This document shows positions 17,151 to 25,711 of a DNA stretch of 64,000 nt, one piece after another; position 1 is the first letter of the stretch, and every line of letters begins with the position of its first letter. Position numbers and translations under genes: made by a program. This stretch comes from Metabacillus malikii. Its GTDB lineage: Bacteria > Bacillota > Bacilli > Bacillales > Bacillaceae. The stretch lies in the NCBI RefSeq assembly GCF_030813355.1, contig NZ_JAUSUD010000003.1, positions 124,001-188,000 of the forward strand, read 5' to 3'. A model generated the notes under the pieces. That model saw only the letters and a list, made by a program, of their open reading frames with translations. It was not told the origin of the DNA and made no database searches.

Positions 17151-17254
17151 GCTGAAAAATGGGTTATGAAGATACTCCTCTTGATTGATATATCCATATT
17201 CCATAATTCAAGTACATCAATACTATTTAAGACACTTGCACTTTTCGTATCATT

Positions 17255-18250
17255 TTATTTCTTCTTACGCTCTGCTCTCTCCCAAGCCTTTAAATGTGGA
17301 TAAGGGTCAAATGACCATTCTGTTCTTCCGTTATCTTTATATAGTCCATAATGTAAATGGGGTGGGAATTTACCAGATGTGCCTGGAGGTCCATACCCAG
17401 AACTACCGACTGAACCGATTAACTGACCTGGCTCAACAACTTGACCAGTTTTCAAGCCATCCGCAAAACCGTTTAAATGTGCAAAGTAATGGTACGTATT
17501 ATCGATATCACGGATGCCTACTCTCCAGCCACCGTAACGATTCCAACCTTTCATTTCTACAACACCATAGCATGTCGAACGAACAGGGACGCCGTAGTTT
17601 GCGAAAATGTCAGTTCCTTCATGGATTCGACGACCACCCCAGCCGCGCGCATCACCCCACGTGTTATGATACGTGAAATTATAGCCACGAGGGATAGGAA
17701 ATGCATGTTTATCTAAATCAAGTGTTCCGTACTTTTTGTACAGCTTCATATGGCCTAGTATTAACCCAACAGCTTTATCGCGTTTATAGTAATTCCATAA
17801 ACCAATTCTAATGTTATCAATGTTTGTTCCGTATTTTTGCAAATAATTTGCAAATGTATAGAGGACATCTTCGTCATTATTCGGGTCTGCTTTTTGATCC
17901 CCATTGCCATCTTGTCCTATACCACCAAATAAGCCAATCGTTCTTGGGTCAGTGTCATTGATATTCGGGTTTATGGGCCCGCTCCATACTTCAGGTTTAA
18001 TGTAAATTTCAATTAAACCGTTTGCTTTTGGAATGTCTCTTCTGGAATGTCGCACATTTCTTTCATATTGGTCAACTGCAGCAAAGACATACCAAGGAAT
18101 TGTTGTGATAGTCTCAACTTTTTTATATAAGCTCATTAGCTTGTCATATTCTTCGTTTTTGTTTGGTTCAGCACTGTAAGCTGTTGATTGTGCTATAAAA
18201 CAGTTCACCATCATGAACCATACGGTGAAACAGATGATTTTTTTACGCAC
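17255..18250 (-). CDS. lytH: Sporulation L-Ala-D-Glu endopeptidase LytH (M23 family)
   Basis: 331 residues, start GTG with AAAGGAG upstream. A signal peptide occupies residues 1-28. The middle resembles a muramidase-like domain (TTIPWYVFAAVDQYER), and the C-terminal M23 metallopeptidase domain has the zinc ligands in RRIHEGTDI and HLHYGLY. In B. subtilis LytH (YunA) trims peptide side chains to single L-alanine residues in spore cortex and is made late in the mother cell. Converges with metS across the 52-bp array. Confidence 0.9.
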   Translation of the reverse strand: MRKKIICFTVWFMMVNCFIAQSTAYSAEPNKNEEYDKLMSLYKKVETITTIPWYVFAAVDQYERNVRHSRRDIPKANGLIEIYIKPEVWSGPINPNINDTDPRTIGLFGGIGQDGNGDQKADPNNDEDVLYTFANYLQKYGTNIDNIRIGLWNYYKRDKAVGLILGHMKLYKKYGTLDLDKHAFPIPRGYNFTYHNTWGDARGWGGRRIHEGTDIFANYGVPVRSTCYGVVEMKGWNRYGGWRVGIRDIDNTYHYFAHLNGFADGLKTGQVVEPGQLIGSVGSSGYGPPGTSGKFPPHLHYGLYKDNGRTEWSFDPYPHLKAWERAERKKK

Positions 18251-18647
18251 AGTAATGAGCTCCTTTCAAGCATTTTTTCTTCTTGTTACTACTTACAACA
18301 AATCAATCTTTTTTACAAAGAGTAAACACGTAAAGTAAATGATGACAACATGTTTAGTTACCGAGTCTTTTTATAGTTTGGTTTCAATTGACTATTTCAT
18401 AAATAGAAAATGTTAGAAATTAAAAAGTACTGCGACTTTACATAGAAGAGTGTTAAACACAATTCAAAGTACGCATGCTGGATTGGGTGAAATCAATTGG
18501 TAGTACACAATTTATAGGGCATCCTAAATATGGAATAAGAGCCCTTTTTCTTGTCCGTGCCCATTTCATATGTTAAAGTGATTACGGATATCATTTTAAT
18601 GGTGATGAATTGTTTACATACAATAATACATACTGGAGATGAATCAG
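18251..18647. other. Divergent intergenic region lytH/lipA
   Basis: About 400 bp between divergently read genes. No RNA structure, repeat or clear consensus promoter was recognised; sporulation sigma-factor sites for lytH are expected here but none stood out. Confidence 0.35.
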
Positions 18648-19544
18648 ATGGCGAAAAAGGACGATTATTTACGTAAGCCAGAATGGTTAAAAATAAAATT
18701 AAACACAAACGAAAACTATACAGATTTAAAGAAGCTAATGCGTGAAAAGAATCTTCATACAGTATGTGAAGAAGCGAAATGTCCGAATATTCATGAATGT
18801 TGGGCGGTTCGCCGGACGGCTACATTTATGATTTTAGGCTCCGTTTGTACTCGTGCATGCCGTTTTTGTGCAGTTAAAACTGGGCTTCCAACAGAACTTG
18901 ACCTTGCGGAACCAGAACGCGTAGCTGATTCAGTTGCGTTAATGAATTTAAAGCATGCAGTTATCACGATGGTAGCACGTGATGATTTAAAGGACGGCGG
19001 TTCAAAAGTGCTAGCAGAAACTGTAAGAGCGATCCGTCGTAAAAGTCCATTTACAACTGTCGAAGTATTGCCATCAGATTTAAGTGGTGATTATGATAAT
19101 TTAAAAACGTTAATGGATGCGAAACCGGATATATTAAATCATAATATTGAAACAGTTCGAGAGCTAACACCGAGAGTGCGCGCCCGTGCTACTTATGAAA
19201 GATCGTTAGAGTTTTTAAGACGTGCGAAGGAAATGCAGCCAGCGATTCCTACAAAATCAAGTATTATGATTGGTTTAGGAGAAACGAAAGAGCAAATCAT
19301 CGAAACGATGGATGACTTGCGTGCAAATAATGTTGATATCATGACGATTGGTCAATATTTGCAACCATCGAAGAAACATTTAAAAGTTCAAAAATATTAT
19401 CATCCAGATGAATTTGCAGAATTACGCGAAATTGCACTAAGCAAAGGATTCAGTCATTGTGAAGCAGGTCCACTTGTTCGCTCATCTTATCATGCAGATG
19501 AACAAGTAAATGCAGCCTCGAAACAAAGACAAGCGCAAGCATAA
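18648..19544 (+). CDS. lipA: Lipoyl synthase
   Basis: 298 residues. Radical-SAM enzyme that inserts two sulfurs into octanoyl groups on lipoate-dependent proteins. The auxiliary cluster cysteines are in [14 protein letters not shown], the radical-SAM cysteines in CTRACRFC. The C-terminal RSSYHAD motif of the family is present. Start: ATG 18648 ([15 protein letters not shown]) is 9 bases from GGAG; an in-frame ATG at 18639 directly touches that site and is unlikely. Same chromosomal place as in B. subtilis. Confidence 0.97.
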   Translation: MAKKDDYLRKPEWLKIKLNTNENYTDLKKLMREKNLHTVCEEAKCPNIHECWAVRRTATFMILGSVCTRACRFCAVKTGLPTELDLAEPERVADSVALMNLKHAVITMVARDDLKDGGSKVLAETVRAIRRKSPFTTVEVLPSDLSGDYDNLKTLMDAKPDILNHNIETVRELTPRVRARATYERSLEFLRRAKEMQPAIPTKSSIMIGLGETKEQIIETMDDLRANNVDIMTIGQYLQPSKKHLKVQKYYHPDEFAELREIALSKGFSHCEAGPLVRSSYHADEQVNAASKQRQAQA

Positions 19545-19551
19545 CCTAAAG

Positions 19552-19582
19552 AAAGGAAGAGGTAATTACTCTTCCTTTTTAT
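19552..19582 (+). terminator. Terminator of lipA
   Basis: AAAGGAAGAG and CTCTTCCTTT form a perfect 10-bp stem with a 7-base loop and a T-rich tail; it lies between convergent lipA and yutC. Confidence 0.85.
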
Positions 19583-20271
19583 TTATTTTGATTATTAAAT
19601 CGTGTTTTCTCGTAGTGATCTTTCATATCGTCGTCTAGCTCTTCATTCATTTCTCCATACCCTTCGCCGTTTGCGTTTTCTCCATCATTTAAAGCTCTAC
19701 CTTGTGGCGATTTTAACATTTCTTTTATTGTTTTATTTAATATTTGATCAAGATCACGGTTTGTTGTCTCAAGCGGGCTATACGATTGAATTTGACTTAT
19801 CATCGCATCATTGTCCGAAACATACACGTGAAAGTATCTTGGAACGATTGAAATTGCCGTTTTCTTTACTTGGTCGGCCACTTCAAATTTATCATCGGAA
19901 TCTGTTTCATAAGCAACTAACACTTCTTCATCTGTCACTAATGTTGCAACATCCTCAACAGTAGGCAGTTGAATAACAAGGCTACTGATTGATTTTGCTA
20001 GTTGGTCACGGTCAATTTGCGGTGTTCGAATGAAGTTTGCATCTTGACTAATACCCTCTTGTCTAAGACGAGAAAATCCTAAATTTGCAGGTTGATCCTC
20101 TTTAGAGTTCCCTTCCTGTTTGAATTGTTCTTCTCGATTTAGTACATTTAAAGTTGAACCACTAGGGTCGTCAACTAACGATGTTTCATTGCCACCTTGA
20201 CCTTGACAAGCTGTTAACAGTGATAAGCCTAATGCGCTCATGATAAGCTTTGATTTTAACAAGGGAAACAC
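19579..20271 (-). CDS. yutC: YhcN/YlaJ-family sporulation lipoprotein YutC
   Basis: 230 residues. The signal peptide ends in a lipobox, LSLLTAC, so Cys22 should be lipidated and the protein anchored outside the membrane. The rest contains the YhcN/YlaJ-type domain (QLAKSISSLVIQLPTVEDVATLVTDEEVLVAYET) and an acidic tail. Members are spore membrane lipoproteins that affect germination or outgrowth in Bacillus. Strong AAGGAGGAGGTG lies upstream. Convergent with lipA. Confidence 0.85.
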   Translation of the reverse strand: MFPLLKSKLIMSALGLSLLTACQGQGGNETSLVDDPSGSTLNVLNREEQFKQEGNSKEDQPANLGFSRLRQEGISQDANFIRTPQIDRDQLAKSISSLVIQLPTVEDVATLVTDEEVLVAYETDSDDKFEVADQVKKTAISIVPRYFHVYVSDNDAMISQIQSYSPLETTNRDLDQILNKTIKEMLKSPQGRALNDGENANGEGYGEMNEELDDDMKDHYEKTRFNNQNK

Positions 20272-20379
20272 CTCCTCCTTGTTAGGGTGACCAATTAGGA
20301 GAGAATATTGCTTAGTAATTGATGGTTGACTGTTTTTCGATTAAGATAAAGATATGGAATGTAGATGGGGTGATGTAAC

Positions 20380-20655
20380 GTGATTTTTGTCCAAAATCAA
20401 TGCTTTGAATTAATAAAGGAAGAAAAGAATGGCTTTAATGAGGAAGCCTTTAAAGAACGATATAGCGATATCTTAAATAAGTATGACTTCATTGTCGGGG
20501 ATTGGGGCTACAACCAGCTAAGATTACGCGGCTTTTTTGATGACCAAAACCAAAAGGCAAGCTACGATACGAAAATAAGCACACTAGACGAATACATCTT
20601 TGAATACTGTAACTTTGGCTGTGCCTATTTTGTCTTAAAAAAGTTAAAAAAGTAA
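20380..20655 (+). CDS. yutD: YutD family protein
   Basis: 91 residues, GTG start after GGGGTGAT. The sequence IVGDWGYNQLRLRGFF, then DYIFEYCNFGCAYFVLKK-type end matches the conserved YutD family, small Firmicutes cytoplasmic proteins with no known activity. It stands between divergent yutC and a convergent DUF3055-like gene, as in related genomes. Confidence 0.85.
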   Translation: MIFVQNQCFELIKEEKNGFNEEAFKERYSDILNKYDFIVGDWGYNQLRLRGFFDDQNQKASYDTKISTLDEYIFEYCNFGCAYFVLKKLKK

Positions 20656-20676
20656 CACATTGACCAGGGTCTGACC

Positions 20677-20746
20677 AGGGTCTGACCCCTTTGAACGAGG
20701 GAAACTTAGTTTTTAAAGTCATATACAAATTAAGGGGTCAGACCCT
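20677..20746. repeat. Long inverted repeat of the GGGTCTGACC type
   Basis: AGGGTCTGACCCCTT (20677-20691) and AAGGGGTCAGACCCT (20732-20746) are perfect inverse complements, separated by 40 bp. Partial copies GACCAGGGTCTGACC and GGATTTGACCCGTCTC flank it. The core matches the terminator stem at 4877-4916. It lies between the convergent ends of yutD and the DUF3055-like gene and may end transcription both ways. Confidence 0.7.
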
Positions 20747-20783
20747 CTATAATTAAGGGATTTGACCCGTCTCTAAAATCTCA

Positions 20784-21053
20784 TCAAATAATCTCAGACA
20801 AAAAACTATGTAATTCTGCAGCATCCTCGGCATTTAAATGATAAGCATGCTCTAAGTATCCATCTTCATTTAAATCGTCTGTTCCAATGATAGCAAATCG
20901 ATTTGTTTGAAGATCCAAGACGAGCTGTTTTCCAAAGAAACGGTCAGTTTGTAAAATCGCTAAATCAAATCGTTGGTTATTCCCCATAAAACTTACAAAT
21001 CTTGTTTGTGTATCTTCTATTTCATCGTATAAATAAAAACGCTCTTCTGACAT
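20784..21053 (-). CDS. DUF3055-like small protein
   Basis: 89 residues, cytoplasmic, acidic. The pattern RFVSFMGNNQRFDLAILQTDRFFGKQLVLDLQ and NRFAIIGTDDLNEDGYLEHAYHL recalls the Firmicutes DUF3055 family; this is from memory of the family, not from a search. A run of AAGGGGTG precedes the start. Function unknown. Confidence 0.65.
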   Translation of the reverse strand: MSEERFYLYDEIEDTQTRFVSFMGNNQRFDLAILQTDRFFGKQLVLDLQTNRFAIIGTDDLNEDGYLEHAYHLNAEDAAELHSFLSEII

Positions 21054-21258
21054 TTGAACACCCCTTTTTTCTTGAGTGTAAGAAGGTATGAAAGAAAGCT
21101 TACCCTTCTTTCTTAAAATAACAAATATTCACTAAAAAACACGTATCATAAAAAGCACTTAATGTTCATTATAAAAAATTTCAAGAAAGAAGTCGAATTT
21201 TCTGCATTTATGTTAAAATAATGGTACGTAACGGTGATAACCAGAAGGGTTGAAGCAA

Positions 21259-22572
21259 ATGCAGAGTGATTTTATTCATACGCAATTTAAGCGAATAAAA
21301 AAGTGGAACAAGCTTTTTTTACCTCAGAGTAAATTACGATATTATCCACCTAAATTTGTCCTTAGAGACCCAGTACTTGAGGGTGTTTATCAGGCGATGT
21401 CCAATGGAATGCAGGTGGCTGTAGTCGTTATCTCCGTATCAAATCTACGAGAGTTTTCTAGTCAGCTTGAGCCGAACCAGTTAGATGATTTTAAAAACGA
21501 ATTAAAAATCGGTTTTAAACAAATTTTTGAACGTACACAATATAGAGATGATTTACTTGTCGTCCACGATTATTATAGTGAAGGGATTACCCTTTTTGTT
21601 AAAATAAATGATGATAATCAAAGCGTTGTCCAAATAGAGAAAATGCTTAGGGATTTAGTTCCTTTATTAGAGAAATGGAGCCAAACTCATTATCCTTATT
21701 TCCAGCATTGCTTTGACATTGGCTATATGTTTATAGAAAAAACTAAAAACCGAACGACACACGATGCCTTACATACAGCACAGCAGCATGCAATCGCAAT
21801 GGCTGAAAAACGTGTCCAATCAAGATATATCGAAACATTAATTAAAATGCGTGAAATTATCACAAAAAGAGAAATCACAATATTGGCACAGCCAATCATT
21901 GATTTAGCAACGAAACAAATTAAAGCGTGGGAATTTTTAACTCGAGGTCCTAAAGGTACTGCCTTAGAAAATCCTTTGCAATTATTTTCTCTTGCTAGAC
22001 AATCAAACCTTATTTATGATTTAGAATTATTAGTGTTAGAAAAGGCTTTTCAATTAATCGATCAAGCGGGTTGTTCAGACGACGTTTTTATCAATTTTAC
22101 ACCGATTACGTTAGGTAATAAAAGATTTATTCCTGCTTTAGAATCATTGCTGCAATTATATCCTGACATCAGTCCGAACCAGATGATTTTTGAAGTAACA
22201 GAACGGGATTCAATTGAAGGACTAACCTTTTTTTATGAAAACATTAAGCAATTACGGAAAAAGGGATTTAAAATTGCAGTAGACGATACAGGCGCGGGAT
22301 ATTCAAGTTTACATACAATTAGTGAGTTGTTACCAGACATCATAAAGATTGATCGTTCGGTAATCCAGGATATCGATACAAGTAGTGTGAAAGAGTCGAT
22401 GCTAAAAGGACTTATCTTAATTGCAAAAGAAACACGTTCCTTAGTTGTTGCAGAAGGAATCGAAAAAAAAGAAGAAGCCGAGGTCCTTTTAAGAAATGAT
22501 GTAGATTTGGCTCAAGGTTATTTTTACGCCAGACCAGGTACGCTAGAAAAAAGCCGGGTAGCTCTAGGTTAA
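21259..22572 (+). CDS. EAL-domain protein, probable c-di-GMP phosphodiesterase
   Basis: 437 residues. The N-terminal 190 residues are not a standard GGDEF domain: they contain no GGDEF motif but have its approximate size. Residues about 205-435 are an EAL domain. The signature reads EFL rather than EAL, but the acidic residue is kept, and the other catalytic positions can be seen: INFTP (N), FEVTERDS (E), VDDTGAGYSS (DD), IKIDRS (K), VAEGIEK (E) and DLAQGYFYARP (Q). It may therefore still cleave cyclic di-GMP. Start ATG 21259, 9 bases after AGAAGGG; a TTG at 21250 touches that site. Followed closely by yutE. Confidence 0.85.
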   Translation: MQSDFIHTQFKRIKKWNKLFLPQSKLRYYPPKFVLRDPVLEGVYQAMSNGMQVAVVVISVSNLREFSSQLEPNQLDDFKNELKIGFKQIFERTQYRDDLLVVHDYYSEGITLFVKINDDNQSVVQIEKMLRDLVPLLEKWSQTHYPYFQHCFDIGYMFIEKTKNRTTHDALHTAQQHAIAMAEKRVQSRYIETLIKMREIITKREITILAQPIIDLATKQIKAWEFLTRGPKGTALENPLQLFSLARQSNLIYDLELLVLEKAFQLIDQAGCSDDVFINFTPITLGNKRFIPALESLLQLYPDISPNQMIFEVTERDSIEGLTFFYENIKQLRKKGFKIAVDDTGAGYSSLHTISELLPDIIKIDRSVIQDIDTSSVKESMLKGLILIAKETRSLVVAEGIEKKEEAEVLLRNDVDLAQGYFYARPGTLEKSRVALG

Positions 22573-22608
22573 TGGAAGTGTAGTTATGATAGAAAGGGTG
22601 GTGCAACA

Positions 22609-23055
22609 ATGTATTTTGTCGATAGAGAAAAAATGGATGCACGATTAACTTACTTTGATAAGCAAATCCAATCACTTGAAGCGAAGAAAACATGGAATCA
22701 AACAGAATGGGAAATGCTCGCCTATGAGCGGATTTGTCATTTATGTATTGAAATCATCCTAGATGTCGGTAATGCAATTATTGATGGTTTTATTATGAGA
22801 GACCCTGGAAGCTATGATGATATCATTGACATATTGTTAGATGAAAAGGTCATTATGCAAGAAGACGCTGACGGTTTAAAGGAAGTTATTGCACTGAGAA
22901 AAGTGGTCGTTCAAGAATATTTAGAAGTTAACCATGATGAATTACTTCGTACGATGGGTAGCAACTTGAAATATCTAAAGTCTTTTCCTGCTAATGTACG
23001 TCGTTATGTAGAAAAGGAATTAGGGCCGGTAACCGCCTTTAAACCATTACAATAA
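22609..23055 (+). CDS. yutE: HepT-like DUF86 protein YutE
   Basis: 148 residues, helical. DUF86/HepT proteins are four-helix HEPN-type proteins; toxin members need the motif R-x4-H-x-Y. Here the corresponding place reads R97-KVVV-Q102-E-Y104, so the histidine is glutamine. No MntA-type nucleotidyltransferase antitoxin gene is next to it, unlike true hepT/mntA pairs. YutE is a conserved Bacillus gene before yutF; it is unlikely to be a toxin. Two co-directional genes follow across a repeat. Confidence 0.82.
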   Translation: MYFVDREKMDARLTYFDKQIQSLEAKKTWNQTEWEMLAYERICHLCIEIILDVGNAIIDGFIMRDPGSYDDIIDILLDEKVIMQEDADGLKEVIALRKVVVQEYLEVNHDELLRTMGSNLKYLKSFPANVRRYVEKELGPVTAFKPLQ

Positions 23056-23126
23056 TAAAGGAAAACGATGGATGGCGTAATCATGTCATCCTTTTTTAAA
23101 AGGGCAAGAAAATAGTTTATACTTTG

Positions 23127-23235
23127 TGTGAGTGTCTAGCTGCTTGAGGTCATAAGTTGCAAATGACTTGAAAGCAAAGAACGTCTTTCATTTTCGTCCT
23201 ATTTGTCTTAGGCTGTTCAAGATGCTTGCGCTATT
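23127..23235. repeat. Diverged copy of the CTAGC palindromic repeat
   Basis: Starts TGTCTAGCTGCTTGAGGTC, has the centre AAAGCAAAGAACGTCTTTC, and ends GCTTGCGCTATTCTT: the same layout as the repeats at 24.1-24.9 kb and 41.2 kb, but shortened and changed. It lies between yutE and yutF. Confidence 0.7.
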
Positions 23236-23267
23236 CTTATGGACAAACTTAGAAAGGGTGATTTGTA

Positions 23268-24041
23268 GTGAAGCGATATAAAGGGTACTTAATTGATTTA
23301 GATGGAACAATGTATAAAGGAACAGAACAAATAAAAGAGGCAAGTATCTTTGTTGATACATTAATTAAACATAATATTCCTTACTTGTTCGTTACAAATA
23401 ATTCATCACAAACGCCTGAGAAGGTTGCACAGAAGCTTAATGACTTTCGTATACAGGCAAAACCAGAAACAGTGTTTACTACAAGTCAAGCAACCGCTAA
23501 TTACATATGGGAAAAGAAACAAGATGCTACCGTTTATTGTATTGGGGAAGAGGGGCTGAGAGATGCGTTGAGAAAAAGAGGTCTACAATTAGTAGATGAG
23601 AACCCAGACTTCGTCGTTACAGGTATTGATCGTGAAATATCGTACGAGAAACTTGCCAAAGCATGTATTGCCGTAAGAAATGGTGCTACATTCATCTCGA
23701 CAAATGGGGACATTGCCATCCCGACTGAGCGGGGTCTTCTTCCAGGGAATGGTGCGTTAACATCTGTTGTGACCGTATCCACAAACACTCAACCAGTCTT
23801 TATTGGCAAACCGGAGTCCATCATCGTAGAACAAGCATTACAAGTGTTAGGTACGAAAAAAAGTGAAACAGTAATGGTCGGTGACAATTATGATACAGAT
23901 ATCATGGCAGGAATTAACTGTGGCATTGATACATTACTCGTACATACAGGTGTAACGACAAAGCAGCACTTATCAAATTATGAAGTGCAGCCAACATATA
24001 CAGTTAATACATTAGAAGAGTATGTAAACAACGTGTTTTAG
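23268..24041 (+). CDS. yutF: HAD-family phosphatase YutF (NagD/p-nitrophenyl phosphatase type)
   Basis: 257 residues. HAD motifs: YLIDLDGTMY (nucleophile Asp and acid Asp), LFVTNNSS (motif II), FIGKPES (motif III Lys) and VGDNYDTDIMAG (motif IV). The cap is the C2 type of the NagD/PNPP group, which hydrolyses sugar and nucleotide monophosphates. GTG start with AGAAAGGGTGA. Conserved place in the yut cluster. Confidence 0.9.
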   Translation: MKRYKGYLIDLDGTMYKGTEQIKEASIFVDTLIKHNIPYLFVTNNSSQTPEKVAQKLNDFRIQAKPETVFTTSQATANYIWEKKQDATVYCIGEEGLRDALRKRGLQLVDENPDFVVTGIDREISYEKLAKACIAVRNGATFISTNGDIAIPTERGLLPGNGALTSVVTVSTNTQPVFIGKPESIIVEQALQVLGTKKSETVMVGDNYDTDIMAGINCGIDTLLVHTGVTTKQHLSNYEVQPTYTVNTLEEYVNNVF

Positions 24042-24109
24042 AATGATAATGTACAGTTTTAAAACTAGCTCTTTTTTGAGTTTTTAAGCTAGCCCTATTA
24101 GCGCTAAAT

Positions 24110-24890
24110 CTAGCTCCAGTGCCTAGCCCCTTGAGTCTTAAGCCAATTCTAAAATTGAAGGCAAAGAACGCCTTCTATTTTAGGGTCGACTTAAGCTTGT
24201 CGGGGCTGAACAGGCACTTCCGCTTTTCGAGATGTCTAGCTCCAGTGCCTAGCCCCTCGAGTCTTAAGCCAATTCTAAAATTGAAGGCAAAGAGCGCCTT
24301 CTATTTTAGAATCGTCTTAAGCTTGTCGGGGCTAAGCGAGGCACTTCCGCTTTTCGATGATGTCTAGCTGCGGCTCCTAGCCTCTCGAGGTCTTAAGCTA
24401 ATTTAGAATTGAAGGCAAAGAGCGCCTTCTATTCTAAATCATCTTAAGCTTGTCGAGGCTGACCAGTCGCCTCCGCTTTTCTATATGTCTAGCTTCGGCT
24501 CCTAGCGCCTAGTGGACTTCACAATCCTCCTTACGATAAGTCAACATCGAATCGCTCCGCTCTTCGTGTTTCCTTTGCCTCAGCTAAACGGACTGTATGT
24601 AATGTTAGGACATAGACATTGTAGTGGTAAAGACAGTCCGTAAAGCTCAGGTAAGTCTCGCTTCCGCTTAGTAGGAACTACACCTACTAAGCGTAGTCTC
24701 GCTATATCTCATCCGGATTGCTCTTGTTGCTCGTCGCTGACCAGTCGCCTCCGCTTTTCGAGATGTCTAGCTCCAGTGCCTAGCCCCTCGAGTCTTAAGC
24801 CAATTCTAAAATTGAAGGCAAAGAGCGCCTTCTATTTTAGAATCGTCTTAAGCTTGTCGGGGCTGACCAAGGCACTTCCGCTTTTCTGGT
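24110..24890. repeat. Cluster of about five CTAGC palindromic repeats
   Basis: Three full copies (about 24112-24232, 24234-24358, 24360-24484), one expanded copy of about 270 bp (24486-24756), and one more full copy (24762-24886). A unit begins GTCTAGCTCCAGTGCCTAG, has a long stem (CTTAAGCCAATTCTAAAAT with ATTTTAGAATCGTCTTAAG) around GAAGGCAAAGAGCGCCTTC, and ends GGGGCTGACCAAGGCACTT then CCGCTTTT. Each is a roughly 120-bp imperfect palindrome. The expanded copy contains internal stems, e.g. CTTAGTAGG and CCTACTAAG. The cluster fills the gap between convergent yutF and yutG. Confidence 0.85.
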
Positions 24891-25390
24891 TACTCTACGT
24901 CTTTTGCGCGGTGGGCGAGGCGGCTGGAGGCTGCGGCTGCGATTGCTCCGACGATGTCGTCAAGGAATGTGTGACATTTTCCGGACGATTTATCATTTAA
25001 ATATTGAAGGATTCCAGGTTTTAATTTGTCAATATATCCGTAATTTGTAAAGCCGATTGAACCATATATATTAACGATAGAGAAGGCTAGTATTTCATCA
25101 ACACCGTATAAGCTTTCATCTGTACCAATAATGGTTTGGAGTGGTTCTACAAGTTTGTTTTCCTCCGCGAGGACGTCGAATTGAATCCCTGTCAGTATCG
25201 CGTTTTGTACTTCTCTTTTCATGAGGACTCGGTCAACGTTTTCGATGCATTCATCCATTGTTAATTCAGGATGATATTTTTCTTGTAAAAAGTAGACGAG
25301 CTCTGCGATATCCTCTATTTTTACACCTCTTTTAATCATCCATTCTCTAGCTGTTTTTTCTACAATATCCATTTTTTCTTCGCTTTTCAT
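24890..25390 (-). CDS. yutG: YutG, phosphatidylglycerophosphatase A family
   Basis: 166 residues. The C-terminal half has the PgpA-like region GFTNYGYIDKLKPGILQYL and CHTFLDDIVGAIAAA; family members dephosphorylate phosphatidylglycerol phosphate or act on related substrates. Unlike E. coli PgpA, this Firmicutes type has no clear membrane helices and an added helical N-terminal part. Its exact substrate is not certain. It converges with yutF across the palindrome cluster. Confidence 0.8.
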   Translation of the reverse strand: MKSEEKMDIVEKTAREWMIKRGVKIEDIAELVYFLQEKYHPELTMDECIENVDRVLMKREVQNAILTGIQFDVLAEENKLVEPLQTIIGTDESLYGVDEILAFSIVNIYGSIGFTNYGYIDKLKPGILQYLNDKSSGKCHTFLDDIVGAIAAAASSRLAHRAKDVE

Positions 25391-25711
25391 ATCATCTCAC
25401 CCATTCTTTTGTTTTAGCTATTTCATAAAATAGTTGTTATCTTTTACGATATGACCATATTCGTGGGAGAGAGTCTCGCCTTTCCCACTCATTCAATTGC
25501 GTAATAATCTGTTTTCAAAACAACAATTTTAATGGAAAAAGCCTTTATTTTTGAGAATTAATTTAGTGTATGGCGCTTAGAAAATAAATATTCAGCCATT
25601 ATCATGATACATATATCTTCTCCAAATTCTTGATAGTCCCTGCATATATAATCATATTTGTTGAATTGAGAGCTTACGATAGTATAAGTAGGTTATTTTG
25701 GAGGGATAGAA
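25391..25711. other. Divergent intergenic region yutG/yutH
   Basis: 320 bp. A small hairpin GTGGGA...TCCCAC lies at about 25464-25489. The right part holds the SigE-like promoter of yutH (25653-25680). No further gene or RNA was recognised. Confidence 0.45.
25653..25680 (+). promoter_or_regulatory. SigE-like promoter of yutH
   Basis: CATATT at 25653-25658 and GCTTACGAT at 25672-25680, 13 bp apart, resemble the SigE -35 (ATATT) and -10 (GCATACAAT) boxes with two mismatches in the latter. YutH is a sporulation protein, which fits. Confidence 0.5.

Noticed and set aside
22609-23055. Toxin-antitoxin pair
   Set aside because: YutE is HepT-like but lacks the catalytic His and a MntA partner; neighbours are housekeeping yut genes.
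24119-24367. Leucine-rich open frames in the CTAGC palindromes
   Set aside because: The frames are identical repeats of a palindrome unit read on one strand and lack ribosome binding sites.
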